DNA from: Nitrosospira sp. 56-18
Lineage (GTDB): Bacteria; Pseudomonadota; Gammaproteobacteria; Burkholderiales; Nitrosomonadaceae
Direction of reading: 5' to 3'
Length of the DNA: 58,771 nucleotides
Assembly (NCBI GenBank): GCA_001899235.1
Contig: MKVR01000035.1
Location: 1-58,771 of the forward strand
Shown: piece by piece, positions 36,991 to 45,355 of the stretch
Position numbering within the stretch: position 1 is the stretch's first letter
How the letters are laid out: each line of letters opens with the position of its first letter
Notes under the pieces: generated by a model
Databases searched by the model: none
Told to the model about the DNA's origin: nothing
Seen by the model: only the letters and a program-made list of their open reading frames with translations
Position numbers and translations under genes: made by a program

Positions 36991-37169
36991 TTCCGCAGTG
37001 CTCGACGTCAATCGGCATGGTGAGTTCGCTACAGGGCAAGTTGCGCGATTTTTCGGCAGATGCCTGCGTTGCAACTCCCTGGAATGGAATGGCCATTGCG
37101 CGCCGCAGCACCTTACCCTGCACTCCGCCTGCACTCCGGAAACCGCACACTTCATCCTGTCCAACCGCC
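36991..37169 (-). repeat. Dispersed intergenic repeat, family B, copy 2
   Basis: The inverted copy of 13644-13808. It contains an extra short duplication, CGGAGTGCAGGCGGAGTGCAGGG on the minus strand, which accounts for part of its greater length. Confidence 0.65.
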
Positions 37170-37369
37170 AAGGGTATAAAAGATCCGGCAAGGCATCTCC
37201 ATGCATCCGGTACGCTACCGGAATCGCGGGAAGAGAAAGGAAAATGATGCTCGGGGATTGTATCGGGGTGCAACACGCAGAATTACTATGATGCGGCGGC
37301 GCGGCCTGAATAAACGCTTGGCTCATTCCCGCGAAGGCGGAAATTCAGTAGCTTGCAACAGCTCTTGGA

Positions 37370-37401
37370 TTCCGGCTCATCGCGCCAGCGATGAGCCGGA
37401 A
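37370..37401. repeat. REP-like palindrome
   Basis: TTCCGGCTCATCGC, loop GCCA, GCGATGAGCCGGAA: a perfect 14-bp stem. A degenerate relative is at 40520-40550. Both flank the phosphate block, so they may be repetitive extragenic palindromes rather than dedicated terminators. Confidence 0.65.
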
Positions 37402-37674
37402 TGACGAAAGTTTTTATACAATAAATTTACGATTTATCACTCCACCCTTCCATGAATGCAGTCATTTGTCGGGTTGCGCTGCGCTAACCCGGCCTACGGG
37501 GATGGAGATATTCCGTTGGAATAGTTTGATCAATTGCTCTTGACCCTGCTGTGCTTCTGGAGTCCGGAATACCCCCTCACGCCTGGTTTGCCGCATTGGC
37601 ACGCCGCGCAGTAGCCGCAGGTCGGATTAGCGCAGCGTAATCCGGCATCGGGGCGGCCAGCGTCGCATCATGGA

Positions 37675-38601
37675 TCAATAGACGCTGGGCACAAACATTT
37701 CCCTGGGCACCGGATGCCGCAGGTAGTCAGGATTATGAACCCGATCCGGAAGTATGACGGGATCATGCTCGATCTCGCCGTAGGGAATCTGCGTCAGGAA
37801 ATGATGAATACAGTTGAGGCGCGCTTTTTTCTTGTCCACGGCCTCGACCACCCACCAGGGGGCCTCGTGGATATGAGTGCGTTCCAGCATGGTTTCCTTG
37901 GCCTTGGTATATTGCTCCCAAAGACGGCGGGACTCCAGATCCATGGGGCTCAGCTTCCATTGCTTCAGGGGATCGCGGATTCGCATCAGGAAACGCATGA
38001 ACTGTTCGTCATCCGTAATGGAAAACCAGTATTTGATCAGGATGATGCCGGAACGAACCAGCATCTTTTCAAACTCGGGAACGCTACGGAAGAACTCCTC
38101 ATATTCCTCTTCGCTGCAAAAACCCATGACTTTTTCCACGCCTGCCCGGTTATACCAGCTCCGGTCAAAAAGAACGATTTCCCCGCCGGATGGCAAATGC
38201 GCCACGTAGCGTTGAAAATACCACTGGGTGTGTTCCCTTTCGCTCGGAGCCGGAAGGGCGGCTACCCGGCATACCCGGGGATTGAGCCGCTGGGAGAAAC
38301 GTTTTATCACTCCACCTTTTCCTGCGGCGTCGCGGCCTTCGAACAAGACGACCACCTTCAATTTTTTGTGCACGACCCAGTCCTGCAGCTTGACCAATTC
38401 TCCCTGAAGGCGAAAAAGCTCCTTGAAATAGAATTGCCTTTCCACCTGCATTTCATCAACCGGCCTCGTAGCGTCGGCGACCAGTTCATCCATGCGGAAA
38501 TCGTCGATTTCCATTTCCAGCTCCTCGTCGAGGCTATCCATCATGTCTGCATGGACATGACGCTCCAGTTCCGGGGAATTATCGTTGTAATCCAGGCTCA
38601 T
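37675..38601 (-). CDS. ppk2: Polyphosphate kinase 2 (PPK2-B)
   Basis: A 308-residue paralogue of PPK2-A. Walker A is EGRDAAGKGG, with FDRSWYNRAGVEK and the C-terminal WKLSPMDLESRRLWEQY. Its first 50 residues are acidic and extra compared with PPK2-A. It transfers phosphate between polyphosphate and nucleotides in the cytosol. It lies 18 bases downstream of the Pit transporter gene on the same strand, so phosphate uptake and polyphosphate turnover are likely co-expressed. Confidence 0.93.
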   Translation of the reverse strand: MSLDYNDNSPELERHVHADMMDSLDEELEMEIDDFRMDELVADATRPVDEMQVERQFYFKELFRLQGELVKLQDWVVHKKLKVVVLFEGRDAAGKGGVIKRFSQRLNPRVCRVAALPAPSEREHTQWYFQRYVAHLPSGGEIVLFDRSWYNRAGVEKVMGFCSEEEYEEFFRSVPEFEKMLVRSGIILIKYWFSITDDEQFMRFLMRIRDPLKQWKLSPMDLESRRLWEQYTKAKETMLERTHIHEAPWWVVEAVDKKKARLNCIHHFLTQIPYGEIEHDPVILPDRVHNPDYLRHPVPREMFVPSVY

Positions 38602-38619
38602 TTAAATTCTGGCACCGAT

Positions 38620-40227
38620 TTAAAATATTCTTGCGAACAGCCAATACAGGGAGCCGGAAAGAATCATGGAAGCAGGAAGCGTCAGCACCCAGGCCATGGC
38701 CAGATTGCGCACGGTATCCCATTGCAGGCCGGATTTATTGGCGGCCATGGTGCCTGCCACGCCCGATGACAGGACCTGCGTGGTGGAAACCGGCAGGCCA
38801 TAGAGATCAGCCACCCCGATAGTGGTCATGGCGACCAGTTCCGCAGATGCTCCCTGCGCATAAGTCAGGTGGGACTTCCCGATCTTTTCGCCGACGGTCA
38901 CCACGATGCGCTTCCATCCCACCATCGTGCCCAGACCCAGGAATATGGCCACCGCCACCTTCACCCAAAGCGGAATGAATTTGGTCGCTTCATCGATATT
39001 CTTCTTGAAAGCCTTGAGATTTTTCCGGGTATCGTCATCGAATTTCACGGCGTCGTTCTTTTCCAGGAAACGGATGGTCTCCGAGGTCAGATACATATCG
39101 TTGCGGACATTCCCTACCGCCTCCATCGGTATGCGCTTGAGGCTCCCGTGCTGCTCGATCTGATTGCCGATATCCTTGACCATGCCAGCCAGCGCGGACA
39201 GCACTTCGGGGTTGTACTCCTTGGTGCGCACATACTCGGAAAGCACTGCGCGAGGCTCTTCGGGTACAGGGGCCGTAACGGCCTTGAGCAGGGATTCGTG
39301 GGTGACATGAGAAACCGCCGCGAACTGGGTCATCTGATCGGCCGGCATGGCCCGATTCAAGGCATACGCCATGGGCACCGTGCCGATCAGGATCAGCATG
39401 ATCAATCCCATGCCTTTCTGGCCGTCATTGGAGCCATGCGCAAAAGAAACGCCTGTACAGGTCAATATCAGCAGGCTGCGAATCCAGAATGGCGGTGGCG
39501 TGTTTCCCTCGGGTTCCCGGTATAAAGCCTGGTTCTTTACCAACGCCCGCATCGCCCACAAGAGCAGCGCGGCACAGCAAAATCCGATCATCGGCGAAAG
39601 CAGCAGGGAATATCCAACCTTGCTTGCCTGGCCCCAATCAACCCCGCTGGTCCCGTCCCGTCCATGCATGAGCGCGTTGGCGAGGCCGACTCCGATGATC
39701 GAGCCTATCAGGGTATGGGATGAAGAAGCCGGCAGCCCCAGCAGCCATGTGCCCAGGTTCCAGACGATAGCCGCGATAAGCAGGGCGAAGACCATGGCGA
39801 AACCCGCCTTGGATCCCACCTGCAGAATCAGTTCGACCGGAAGCAGGGAAATGATGCCGAAAGCAACGGCACCGCTTGAAAACATGACACCGAGAAAATT
39901 GAATGAACCGGACCACACAACGGCAAAATTGGCGGGAAGCGCATGCGTGTAGATGACGGTTGCAACCGCATTGGCGGTATCGTGGAAACCGTTGACGAAT
40001 TCGAAACCCAGGGCGATAAGCAACGCTACCCCCAGAAGAATATAGGGCAGCCAGGTGACGGCAACCTCTCCTGCTTCGCTGATATCCCTCATGAGGCTGA
40101 AAACGGTATATGCCAACGCTCCGGCAAGCGCGCACACAAAGATGAAAGCGGTGAGAAGTCCAGGGTTTTGATCGAGATTCGGACGGGAACCAATGGAAGG
40201 CCGTGTCGCTGATAGAATGGAATTCAT
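38620..40227 (-). CDS. pit: Pit-family inorganic phosphate transporter
   Basis: A 535-residue membrane protein of the PiT family. Duplicated signature halves are GFHDTANAVATVIYTHALP and FAHGSNDGQKGMGLI, with about ten hydrophobic helices; a central cytoplasmic loop of about 110 residues (PEEPRAVLSEYVRTKEYNPEV onward) separates them. It moves metal-phosphate or phosphate with H+ across the inner membrane. ATG at 40227 is used; an extension of 13 codons is open but has no better site. PPK2-B follows. Confidence 0.92.
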   Translation of the reverse strand: MNSILSATRPSIGSRPNLDQNPGLLTAFIFVCALAGALAYTVFSLMRDISEAGEVAVTWLPYILLGVALLIALGFEFVNGFHDTANAVATVIYTHALPANFAVVWSGSFNFLGVMFSSGAVAFGIISLLPVELILQVGSKAGFAMVFALLIAAIVWNLGTWLLGLPASSSHTLIGSIIGVGLANALMHGRDGTSGVDWGQASKVGYSLLLSPMIGFCCAALLLWAMRALVKNQALYREPEGNTPPPFWIRSLLILTCTGVSFAHGSNDGQKGMGLIMLILIGTVPMAYALNRAMPADQMTQFAAVSHVTHESLLKAVTAPVPEEPRAVLSEYVRTKEYNPEVLSALAGMVKDIGNQIEQHGSLKRIPMEAVGNVRNDMYLTSETIRFLEKNDAVKFDDDTRKNLKAFKKNIDEATKFIPLWVKVAVAIFLGLGTMVGWKRIVVTVGEKIGKSHLTYAQGASAELVAMTTIGVADLYGLPVSTTQVLSSGVAGTMAANKSGLQWDTVRNLAMAWVLTLPASMILSGSLYWLFARIF

Positions 40228-40432
40228 CGCATGGACCGGTGGTGGGAACTCAAAAAAGGCTAACAAATGTTCATTACAGAAAAATTACAAAGCCGCACTG
40301 CGTGCCAGCGGTTATGCTTACGCATAGTTGCGAAAGAAGCTCTTTCAGCCTGCAAAACGATGAAAATCAGGAGGGGAGAGGATGTCAGGGCCAGGGTAAC
40401 GCTGAACAAATCGCGACTGTAGACTGTAGAGT

Positions 40433-40453
40433 GGGTGGAGTGAAACGCAACCC
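40433..40453 (-). repeat. 21-bp dispersed intergenic motif, copy 2
   Basis: Exact reverse complement of 7157-7177 (GGGTTGCGTTTCACTCCACCC on the minus strand). Confidence 0.7.
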
Positions 40454-40519
40454 ACTAAAGATACCTATCTACTATCTGGTGTGGTGAATCGTAAATTCAT
40501 TTCATAAAAACCCCCGTCA

Positions 40520-40550
40520 TTCCGGGCGCCGCGCCAGCGGTGAGCCGGAA
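40520..40550. repeat. Degenerate REP-like palindrome
   Basis: TTCCGGGCGCC-GCGCCAGCGGTGAGCCGGAA resembles 37370-37401 with several substitutions in the left arm. Confidence 0.4.
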
Positions 40551-40630
40551 CCCAAAAGCACCAGGAAAATGATGAGCTATGCTTTTCTGCATCCATCCTG
40601 TGCAAGCTGGCGTCATAGCCCAGCTACGGT

Positions 40631-41329
40631 CTACGGCTGATCTTCGCAAAGCTCGGCCAGATCCACTGCCCGGCTGAAATGCGACCCCAGGCGCTCGTCA
40701 TGGCTGACAAAAATCAGCGTGACGTGCTCATCCTCGCAACGCTCCAGCAGCAGATCGAGAAATTCCCCCTGCCGGGCCGCGTCCAGTGCGGAGGTAGGCT
40801 CGTCGGCGATGATCAATTCAGGATGGCCGATCAATGCACGGGCAGCCGCCACGCGCTGCTGCTGCCCCACGGAAAGGGAGGTCACGGGCTGGCGCGCCAG
40901 TGTCGTGTCCAGACCCAGTTGATCGAGCAGCCGGTCCACCGATTGCCCCAGCGAGCCAGTGTTTTCCAGCGCGCTGTCGTGCCGGCGGCGGGAGAAACGG
41001 CAGGGCAGGAGCACATTCTCGCGCACCGAAAGATAGGGCACCAGATTGAATTGCTGGAAAAGAAAGCCGATATGGTCGACGCGAAACCGGTCGCGCGCGC
41101 TGGATGACAATGCGGTGAGGTCGGTATCGAGGACGCGCAGATGGCAGGGCCGGGGCAGCAGCACCCCGCCCAGCAAGCCCAGCAAGGTACTCTTGCCGCT
41201 GCCGCTTGCGCCCTGGAGAAAGATGCGCTCGCCGCGCCGCACCAGAAACTGCGGAATCGACAGGCGAAAGCCGTGCCTGCCCGGCCACTGGTAAACGAGA
41301 TTCTGAATCTCGATTACGAATGGGTTCAT
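40631..41329 (-). CDS. LolD/MacB-type ABC transporter ATPase
   Basis: A 232-residue ATPase. Walker A is LQGASGSGKSTLLGLLGG, the Q-loop FLFQQFNLVPYLSV, the signature LSVGQQQRVAAARALIG, Walker B LIIADEPTSALD and the H-loop IFVSHDERLG. This set belongs to the MacB/LolD group that pairs with FtsX-like permeases. The DUF2796 gene lies 35 bases upstream. No permease gene is adjacent; the best candidate is 34299-35558, beyond the phosphate genes. Confidence 0.9.
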   Translation of the reverse strand: MNPFVIEIQNLVYQWPGRHGFRLSIPQFLVRRGERIFLQGASGSGKSTLLGLLGGVLLPRPCHLRVLDTDLTALSSSARDRFRVDHIGFLFQQFNLVPYLSVRENVLLPCRFSRRRHDSALENTGSLGQSVDRLLDQLGLDTTLARQPVTSLSVGQQQRVAAARALIGHPELIIADEPTSALDAARQGEFLDLLLERCEDEHVTLIFVSHDERLGSHFSRAVDLAELCEDQP

Positions 41330-41364
41330 AGAGGGTTCATGGATGGACTCATGCCCTCATGGTT

Positions 41365-42066
41365 TCATCGCCACCGCACCCGGGTGGACTGGGGCGTGAG
41401 CCGCAGGCTCGACTGCTTTCGCGGTCCGGCCATGGCGACATCGAGCCGCCGCAGGCCGGAAAATGCCCGGAATAATTCCACGTCGAATTCCTGCAGCGCC
41501 TGCGGTGCGGAACAATGGAAGACCCAGGCCGCTTCCAGTTCCCCGTGAGGCTCATGGTCTTCATGAGCGCTGCGAGCTTCGTCAGCATGAGGAGGAGAGG
41601 GCAGGGAGGACGCAGGCTTTGATGCTTCACCTTTTCGCTGGCCGGAGTTCGCACCCTGGTTTTTGCCGGATGGCGGAACGGCCGCCAGCAGTTCCGGGGA
41701 AAGCGCGGCAGATTGCAAATGGCTTGATTCCAGCCGGCATCGGGCCGCTGGCGTGAAGACGAACAGGGTATCGCCCTGGTGCAATTTTGCCGCCATCGTC
41801 CGGACAGCCCGATGCTCCTCCGGGGTTCGCGGCGCGTGCTCGAATCCCACCAGATTGTCCAGCGGGGTGTACAGGTTGAGCTGCACTGTACCGCCATCCA
41901 CGGCTACTTCCAGGGCTGCCTGTCCGTGAACATGCGCACCCAGAGATTGAGCCGGGGCAGAGGTCGCGGGTCCCATCGCCAGGCCCGCGGCAAGCATGAT
42001 TTTCTTCGAAAAATCTAAAAAACCCGAAAAACTGGAAAGAACCGGCGAGCGGAGCGATTGTTTCAT
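41365..42066 (-). CDS. DUF2796 (ZrgA-like) periplasmic metal-binding protein
   Basis: A 233-residue exported protein. The N-terminal basic and hydrophobic region is a signal peptide (MLAAGLAMGPATSAPAQS). The mature start has the family motif GAHVHGQAALEVAVDGG. A His/Glu-rich linker (HADEARSAHEDHEPHGELE) and a C-terminal domain with FRAFSGLRRLDVAMAGP follow. DUF2796 includes ZrgA, the zinc-regulated periplasmic protein of an ABC system reported in Vibrio cholerae (from memory). The His clusters fit zinc binding. It heads the ATPase gene, and the permease and DUF3299 are its likely further partners. Confidence 0.85.
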   Translation of the reverse strand: MKQSLRSPVLSSFSGFLDFSKKIMLAAGLAMGPATSAPAQSLGAHVHGQAALEVAVDGGTVQLNLYTPLDNLVGFEHAPRTPEEHRAVRTMAAKLHQGDTLFVFTPAARCRLESSHLQSAALSPELLAAVPPSGKNQGANSGQRKGEASKPASSLPSPPHADEARSAHEDHEPHGELEAAWVFHCSAPQALQEFDVELFRAFSGLRRLDVAMAGPRKQSSLRLTPQSTRVRWR

Positions 42067-42534
42067 CCCTGGTATCCTTCAATGCACGCAAGAAAAACTT
42101 GTCAGTTTCGGCTTCCGGTACCGCCACGCCGGTTAATAGCGATGCCTATTCTCGCCCGCTTTCCATTCGCGGCACCAGACGGAAAGCCGGTCGAGACTCC
42201 AGCAAGCCATCTGGCAGCATTCCTGAACAGCGCGCGATTTCATAGGCTGCTGCAACAGCGGGCCGTGCTGGAAAGCCCGGCATACTTATAACATTTTTAT
42301 GGCTGGGGAACCCGAATATTCTTCGATTAATCACATTAAAGTAATGGTTATCGAGCGGTGGCAGAATGGTGGGAAACCACATCTGGCGAGCCGCCAAGGC
42401 CGGCGGATCATGGCGGGTGAAGCTCATGCATAAACCTGACGGATTATCGCGAAGGAAAGCTGAAAACATGTAAGTGAAATATTGCGGATGCAACATGCGG
42501 GTCTTCAATTCACCTATTTCTGACTGGAGTATCC
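42067..42534. other. Intergenic region without recognised gene
   Basis: A divergent gap between the DUF2796 gene and the phosphoesterase gene. A 120-codon frame on the minus strand looks non-coding. No Pho box or other consensus is convincing. Confidence 0.35.
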
Positions 42535-43776
42535 ATGATTACCCTGTCGTCCGCACCGCGCAGTCGCGATGGCCTTGCCCTGGTTCTCGCAGCATGCCTG
42601 GCCCTTGCTGCATTGTTTCCCGCCGCTGCCCGGGCGGATGCTGTAATCCTGTCCTTTTCCACGGTGGGGGATTCCCGCCAGGATCCGGTCGCGCCCGATG
42701 CAACCACGCTTCCCTTGTCCGGCCAGGACCAGATCTGGCTTCAGAATACAAAGGCCTGGTCGCGCATCATGCGTTCGATTCAATCGCAGAAATCGAACTT
42801 CCTGTTCTTCAACGGCGACATGATCATGGGCTATGGCAAGGCTGACGTGCCAGCCGACACGTCGACCGTGTCGGCCATCGTTGATTCAGACCTGGTGCAA
42901 ACGTATCGTCAATATGCGTTCTGGCGCGGCATGGTTGCGCCCCTCATGGAAACCGGCACCTATGTGGTGCCGGTTCCGGGGAATCACGAGGTGCAATGGA
43001 AAGCGGGCGGCAAGATTGCGCTGGAAGTCAATGAGAATGCCTGGCGCGAGAACATGGGTGACCTGATCCTCGATCCCATCCGGTTCAAAACCCTGTTAGG
43101 CGCGCCCGTCGATCACTTCGATATGGACAACCATCCTCAAATCGGCGGAGCGCCCGGCAACGCGGCGGATATCAACGGTTCCAGCGGCACCGACCTGATC
43201 ACAACCAGCCAGCGCCAGTTATCCTATAGTTTCGACTTCAAGGGATCGCACTTCGTGATTATCAACACAGATCCGGCCGGGAACGACAGCCATGCTCCGG
43301 TGAACTGGCTCGCGGCTGATCTCGCGGCCGCCCGCGCGCGGGGTGCAAGGCATTTCTTTGTCTTCGGCCATAAGCCCGCTTACACTTATTTCTACAACGA
43401 TGCCTCCGGAACCCCGCCAAAAGACAAGCCGATCACCAAGACAGCCGGGTTTGATTCCGACACGAAGAACCGGGATCTGTTCTGGAACCTGATCGAAACC
43501 TATGGCGCGACCTACTTCTGCGGCCACGAGCATATCTTCAACGCCCAGCAACCCACCAAAACCACTGGCGGCAATGCGTGGCAGGTGATCGTGGGCTCCG
43601 GCGGTTCCCCGTTCGAGGCTGCCATCGTCGATAGCCATAACGCCGCGACCGACCGCATGTATGCCTGGGCCAACGTTCGTGTATTCCAGAGTGGCAAGGT
43701 GCAGCTCGATGCGTATGGGTTCGATGATGCCTACGGCCCCACGCAGTTGATCAAGACAATCATCCTGGCTCATTAA
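42535..43776 (+). CDS. Secreted calcineurin-like metallophosphoesterase
   Basis: A 413-residue exported protein with signal ALVLAACLALAALFPAAARA. Metal-site motifs run in order: TVGDSRQD, FFNGDMI, PVPGNHEVQ, FVFGHKPAYT and FCGHEHIF. This is the calcineurin-like phosphoesterase fold with a two-metal centre. It should hydrolyse phosphate esters in the periplasm; the substrate is unknown. Position next to the phosphate block suggests a role in phosphate scavenging, but it is divergent from it. Confidence 0.9.
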   Translation: MITLSSAPRSRDGLALVLAACLALAALFPAAARADAVILSFSTVGDSRQDPVAPDATTLPLSGQDQIWLQNTKAWSRIMRSIQSQKSNFLFFNGDMIMGYGKADVPADTSTVSAIVDSDLVQTYRQYAFWRGMVAPLMETGTYVVPVPGNHEVQWKAGGKIALEVNENAWRENMGDLILDPIRFKTLLGAPVDHFDMDNHPQIGGAPGNAADINGSSGTDLITTSQRQLSYSFDFKGSHFVIINTDPAGNDSHAPVNWLAADLAAARARGARHFFVFGHKPAYTYFYNDASGTPPKDKPITKTAGFDSDTKNRDLFWNLIETYGATYFCGHEHIFNAQQPTKTTGGNAWQVIVGSGGSPFEAAIVDSHNAATDRMYAWANVRVFQSGKVQLDAYGFDDAYGPTQLIKTIILAH

Positions 43777-43920
43777 TTTCAAGACAGGGCGAATACAAAT
43801 GCAGAGTGCAGAAATTTTGTGTCTTGCGGCTCTGGCCGCGGCGTTTGCCGCACCGGGCGACAATCCCAGCTTTACTGCTGCTATCTTCCTTTATATTCCG
43901 TTATCTTAGATTATTTTTCG

Positions 43921-44346
43921 CTATTTCCCTCGGGATCGTTCCTGGAACTCGTGACGCTCCTGTGCTTCGATGCACAGGGTGGCGGTTGGCCGCGCCAGCA
44001 GGCGGGGAATCCCGATCGGCTCGCCTGTTTCCTCGCACCACCCGTACATTCCGTTTTCGATACGCTGCAGCGCATCCGCGATTTTCCGCAGCAGTTTGCG
44101 TTCGCGGTCCCTTACCCGGAATTCGAGCGAGAAATTTTCCTCGGTGCTTGCCCGGTCATTGGGATCGGGTTCCGAAACGATCGCATGCATGTTTTCAAGC
44201 GTGCCCTGGGCATTTTCCAGCAATTTGCGCCGCTCATCCTCGAGCAGTGTACGGAAGAATTGCAGTTGCTCCGCGGACATGTATTCGCCCGGCGGAACCT
44301 GGGAAACCGTTTTCTCTGCAGGAGAAGGGATTTGCTCTTTTTCCAT
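43921..44346 (-). CDS. DksA/TraR-like protein with reduced zinc ligands
   Basis: A 141-residue cytoplasmic RNA-polymerase-binding protein. A coiled-coil (FFRTLLEDERRKLLENAQGT onward) leads to the globular YGWCEETGEPIGIPRLLARP and LCIEAQERHE. In E. coli DksA the zinc pattern is CxxC...CxxC; here it is CxxT...CxxA, like the zinc-poor DksA2 type, so the domain may fold without zinc. It probably mediates stringent-response control with ppGpp under zinc or oxidative limitation. It is isolated, divergent from the copper island. Confidence 0.85.
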   Translation of the reverse strand: MEKEQIPSPAEKTVSQVPPGEYMSAEQLQFFRTLLEDERRKLLENAQGTLENMHAIVSEPDPNDRASTEENFSLEFRVRDRERKLLRKIADALQRIENGMYGWCEETGEPIGIPRLLARPTATLCIEAQERHEFQERSRGK

Positions 44347-44640
44347 GGCATCTCACGAATATGAAATGGATCGGGCGTATCAGAAAAATAGCACCGGAAA
44401 GGCGAAGTTCAAATCCTTTTTGTCGCCGCCTTTAAAAAAACTCTGTACATAATAGGGTTATTTGGGGATTTGATAAAGCACTTGTATGCATTTGATTTGT
44501 GCAGTGAGATTTCCCCAGCCATGAAAGCGTCACGGCCGAAATCCGGGCAATGTCCAGACACACTCCGGACACCTGGTTCATTCCTTGTTTTTTATCAGCG
44601 GCTGCTTGCTCTTCATGGGAAAAACGCCCATACTGGTTAA

Positions 44641-45054
44641 ATGAAGTCCCGAAGCCGCCTGTTTGCCGTTGTTCTGGTCATGCTGGGGCTGCCAGTGCAG
44701 GGTGCGTTGGCCGCCATCATGCCGCTTTGCGCCCAGGTTTCCCAATCCATCCAGGCCCACCCGGCGCTCAACCCGTTCCCCGGGTTCGAGGCGCAAAACC
44801 ATTCATCCAGCCTGGCCTCGCCCTGTTCCCAGCACGATATGAACGATGCGGATGAATCCGCGCCTGAAACCATCGATCAGCCGGATGAAATGGCGCTGGG
44901 GTGCGATGGGGCCGTGTGCCATATAAGCGGCAGCAGCCTGCCTGCCTTTACTCCTCAAATAAGCTCGACCGGCGCATTTTCCTATCTTGCCGTGTCAAAT
45001 GCCCGCTTCACCTCGCTTATCCTGAAACAGCCGCAACGCCCCCCTCTCTCCTGA
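44641..45054 (+). CDS. Small exported protein of the cus island
   Basis: A 137-residue protein with signal peptide (LFAVVLVMLGLPVQGALAA). The mature part has four cysteines (PLCAQV, SPCSQHDMND, LGCDGAVCH), scattered His and Met, and an acidic middle. Such short proteins are commonly encoded before cus/czc systems, where they are thought to be periplasmic metal-associated proteins. No enzymatic domain is seen. It precedes the outer-membrane factor gene by about 300 bases. Confidence 0.7.
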   Translation: MKSRSRLFAVVLVMLGLPVQGALAAIMPLCAQVSQSIQAHPALNPFPGFEAQNHSSSLASPCSQHDMNDADESAPETIDQPDEMALGCDGAVCHISGSSLPAFTPQISSTGAFSYLAVSNARFTSLILKQPQRPPLS

Positions 45055-45066
45055 CTCTTTTTTCCG

Positions 45067-45082
45067 GGAAGCGCTGAACAAG
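45067..45082 (+). repeat. Repeat family A, 16-base 5' motif
   Basis: GGAAGCGCTGAACAAG, identical to 8527-8542. The rest of the gap 45055-45355 holds nothing else I recognise. Confidence 0.4.
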
Positions 45083-45355
45083 CCGCGCGCCTGCGCGAAG
45101 GATCTGTTCGCTAGCGCTTTCCGGCCGGCACAGTCCGGCTGCCCGGTTGCCCGAATGCGGCTCTCGCCGCTGTCGCCAGCCATTGCCGTGCAGGCTGTCC
45201 GTTTGCTGCTCCGGCTCCATGCGGCGGCGCCAGCCATTCCGGCAATAGTCCCCGCAACCGCCTGCCTGGAACCCGGCAATCAAGCGGGATGCATCGCGCC
45301 GCCCTGGCGCGCGCGATGTTCCCTTCCAGTTACGAACGATTTTCGGGGAAATCAG

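Larger units (their letters stand above)
36636..37674. other. Long intergenic region with repeats
   Basis: About 1 kb between pstS and PPK2-B holding the family B repeat at 36991-37169, a 14-bp-stem palindrome at 37370-37401 and short palindromic blocks (CGGGTTGCGCTGCGCTAACCC near 37475 and CGGATTAGCGCAGCGTAATCCG near 37623). No gene is supported. Confidence 0.5.
40268..40630. other. Intergenic region, junction of the phosphate block
   Basis: This holds the second 21-bp motif (40433-40453) and a degenerate REP-like palindrome (40520-40550). No gene is supported. It lies between the Pit gene and the ATPase gene whose likely permease partner is on the other side of the phosphate block. Confidence 0.5.

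Noticed and set aside
36764-37291. 175-codon frame before PPK2-B
   Set aside because: It runs through the family B repeat and has no recognisable domain.
42146-42508. 120-codon minus-strand frame between DUF2796 and phosphoesterase genes
   Set aside because: No ribosome site and non-protein-like sequence.
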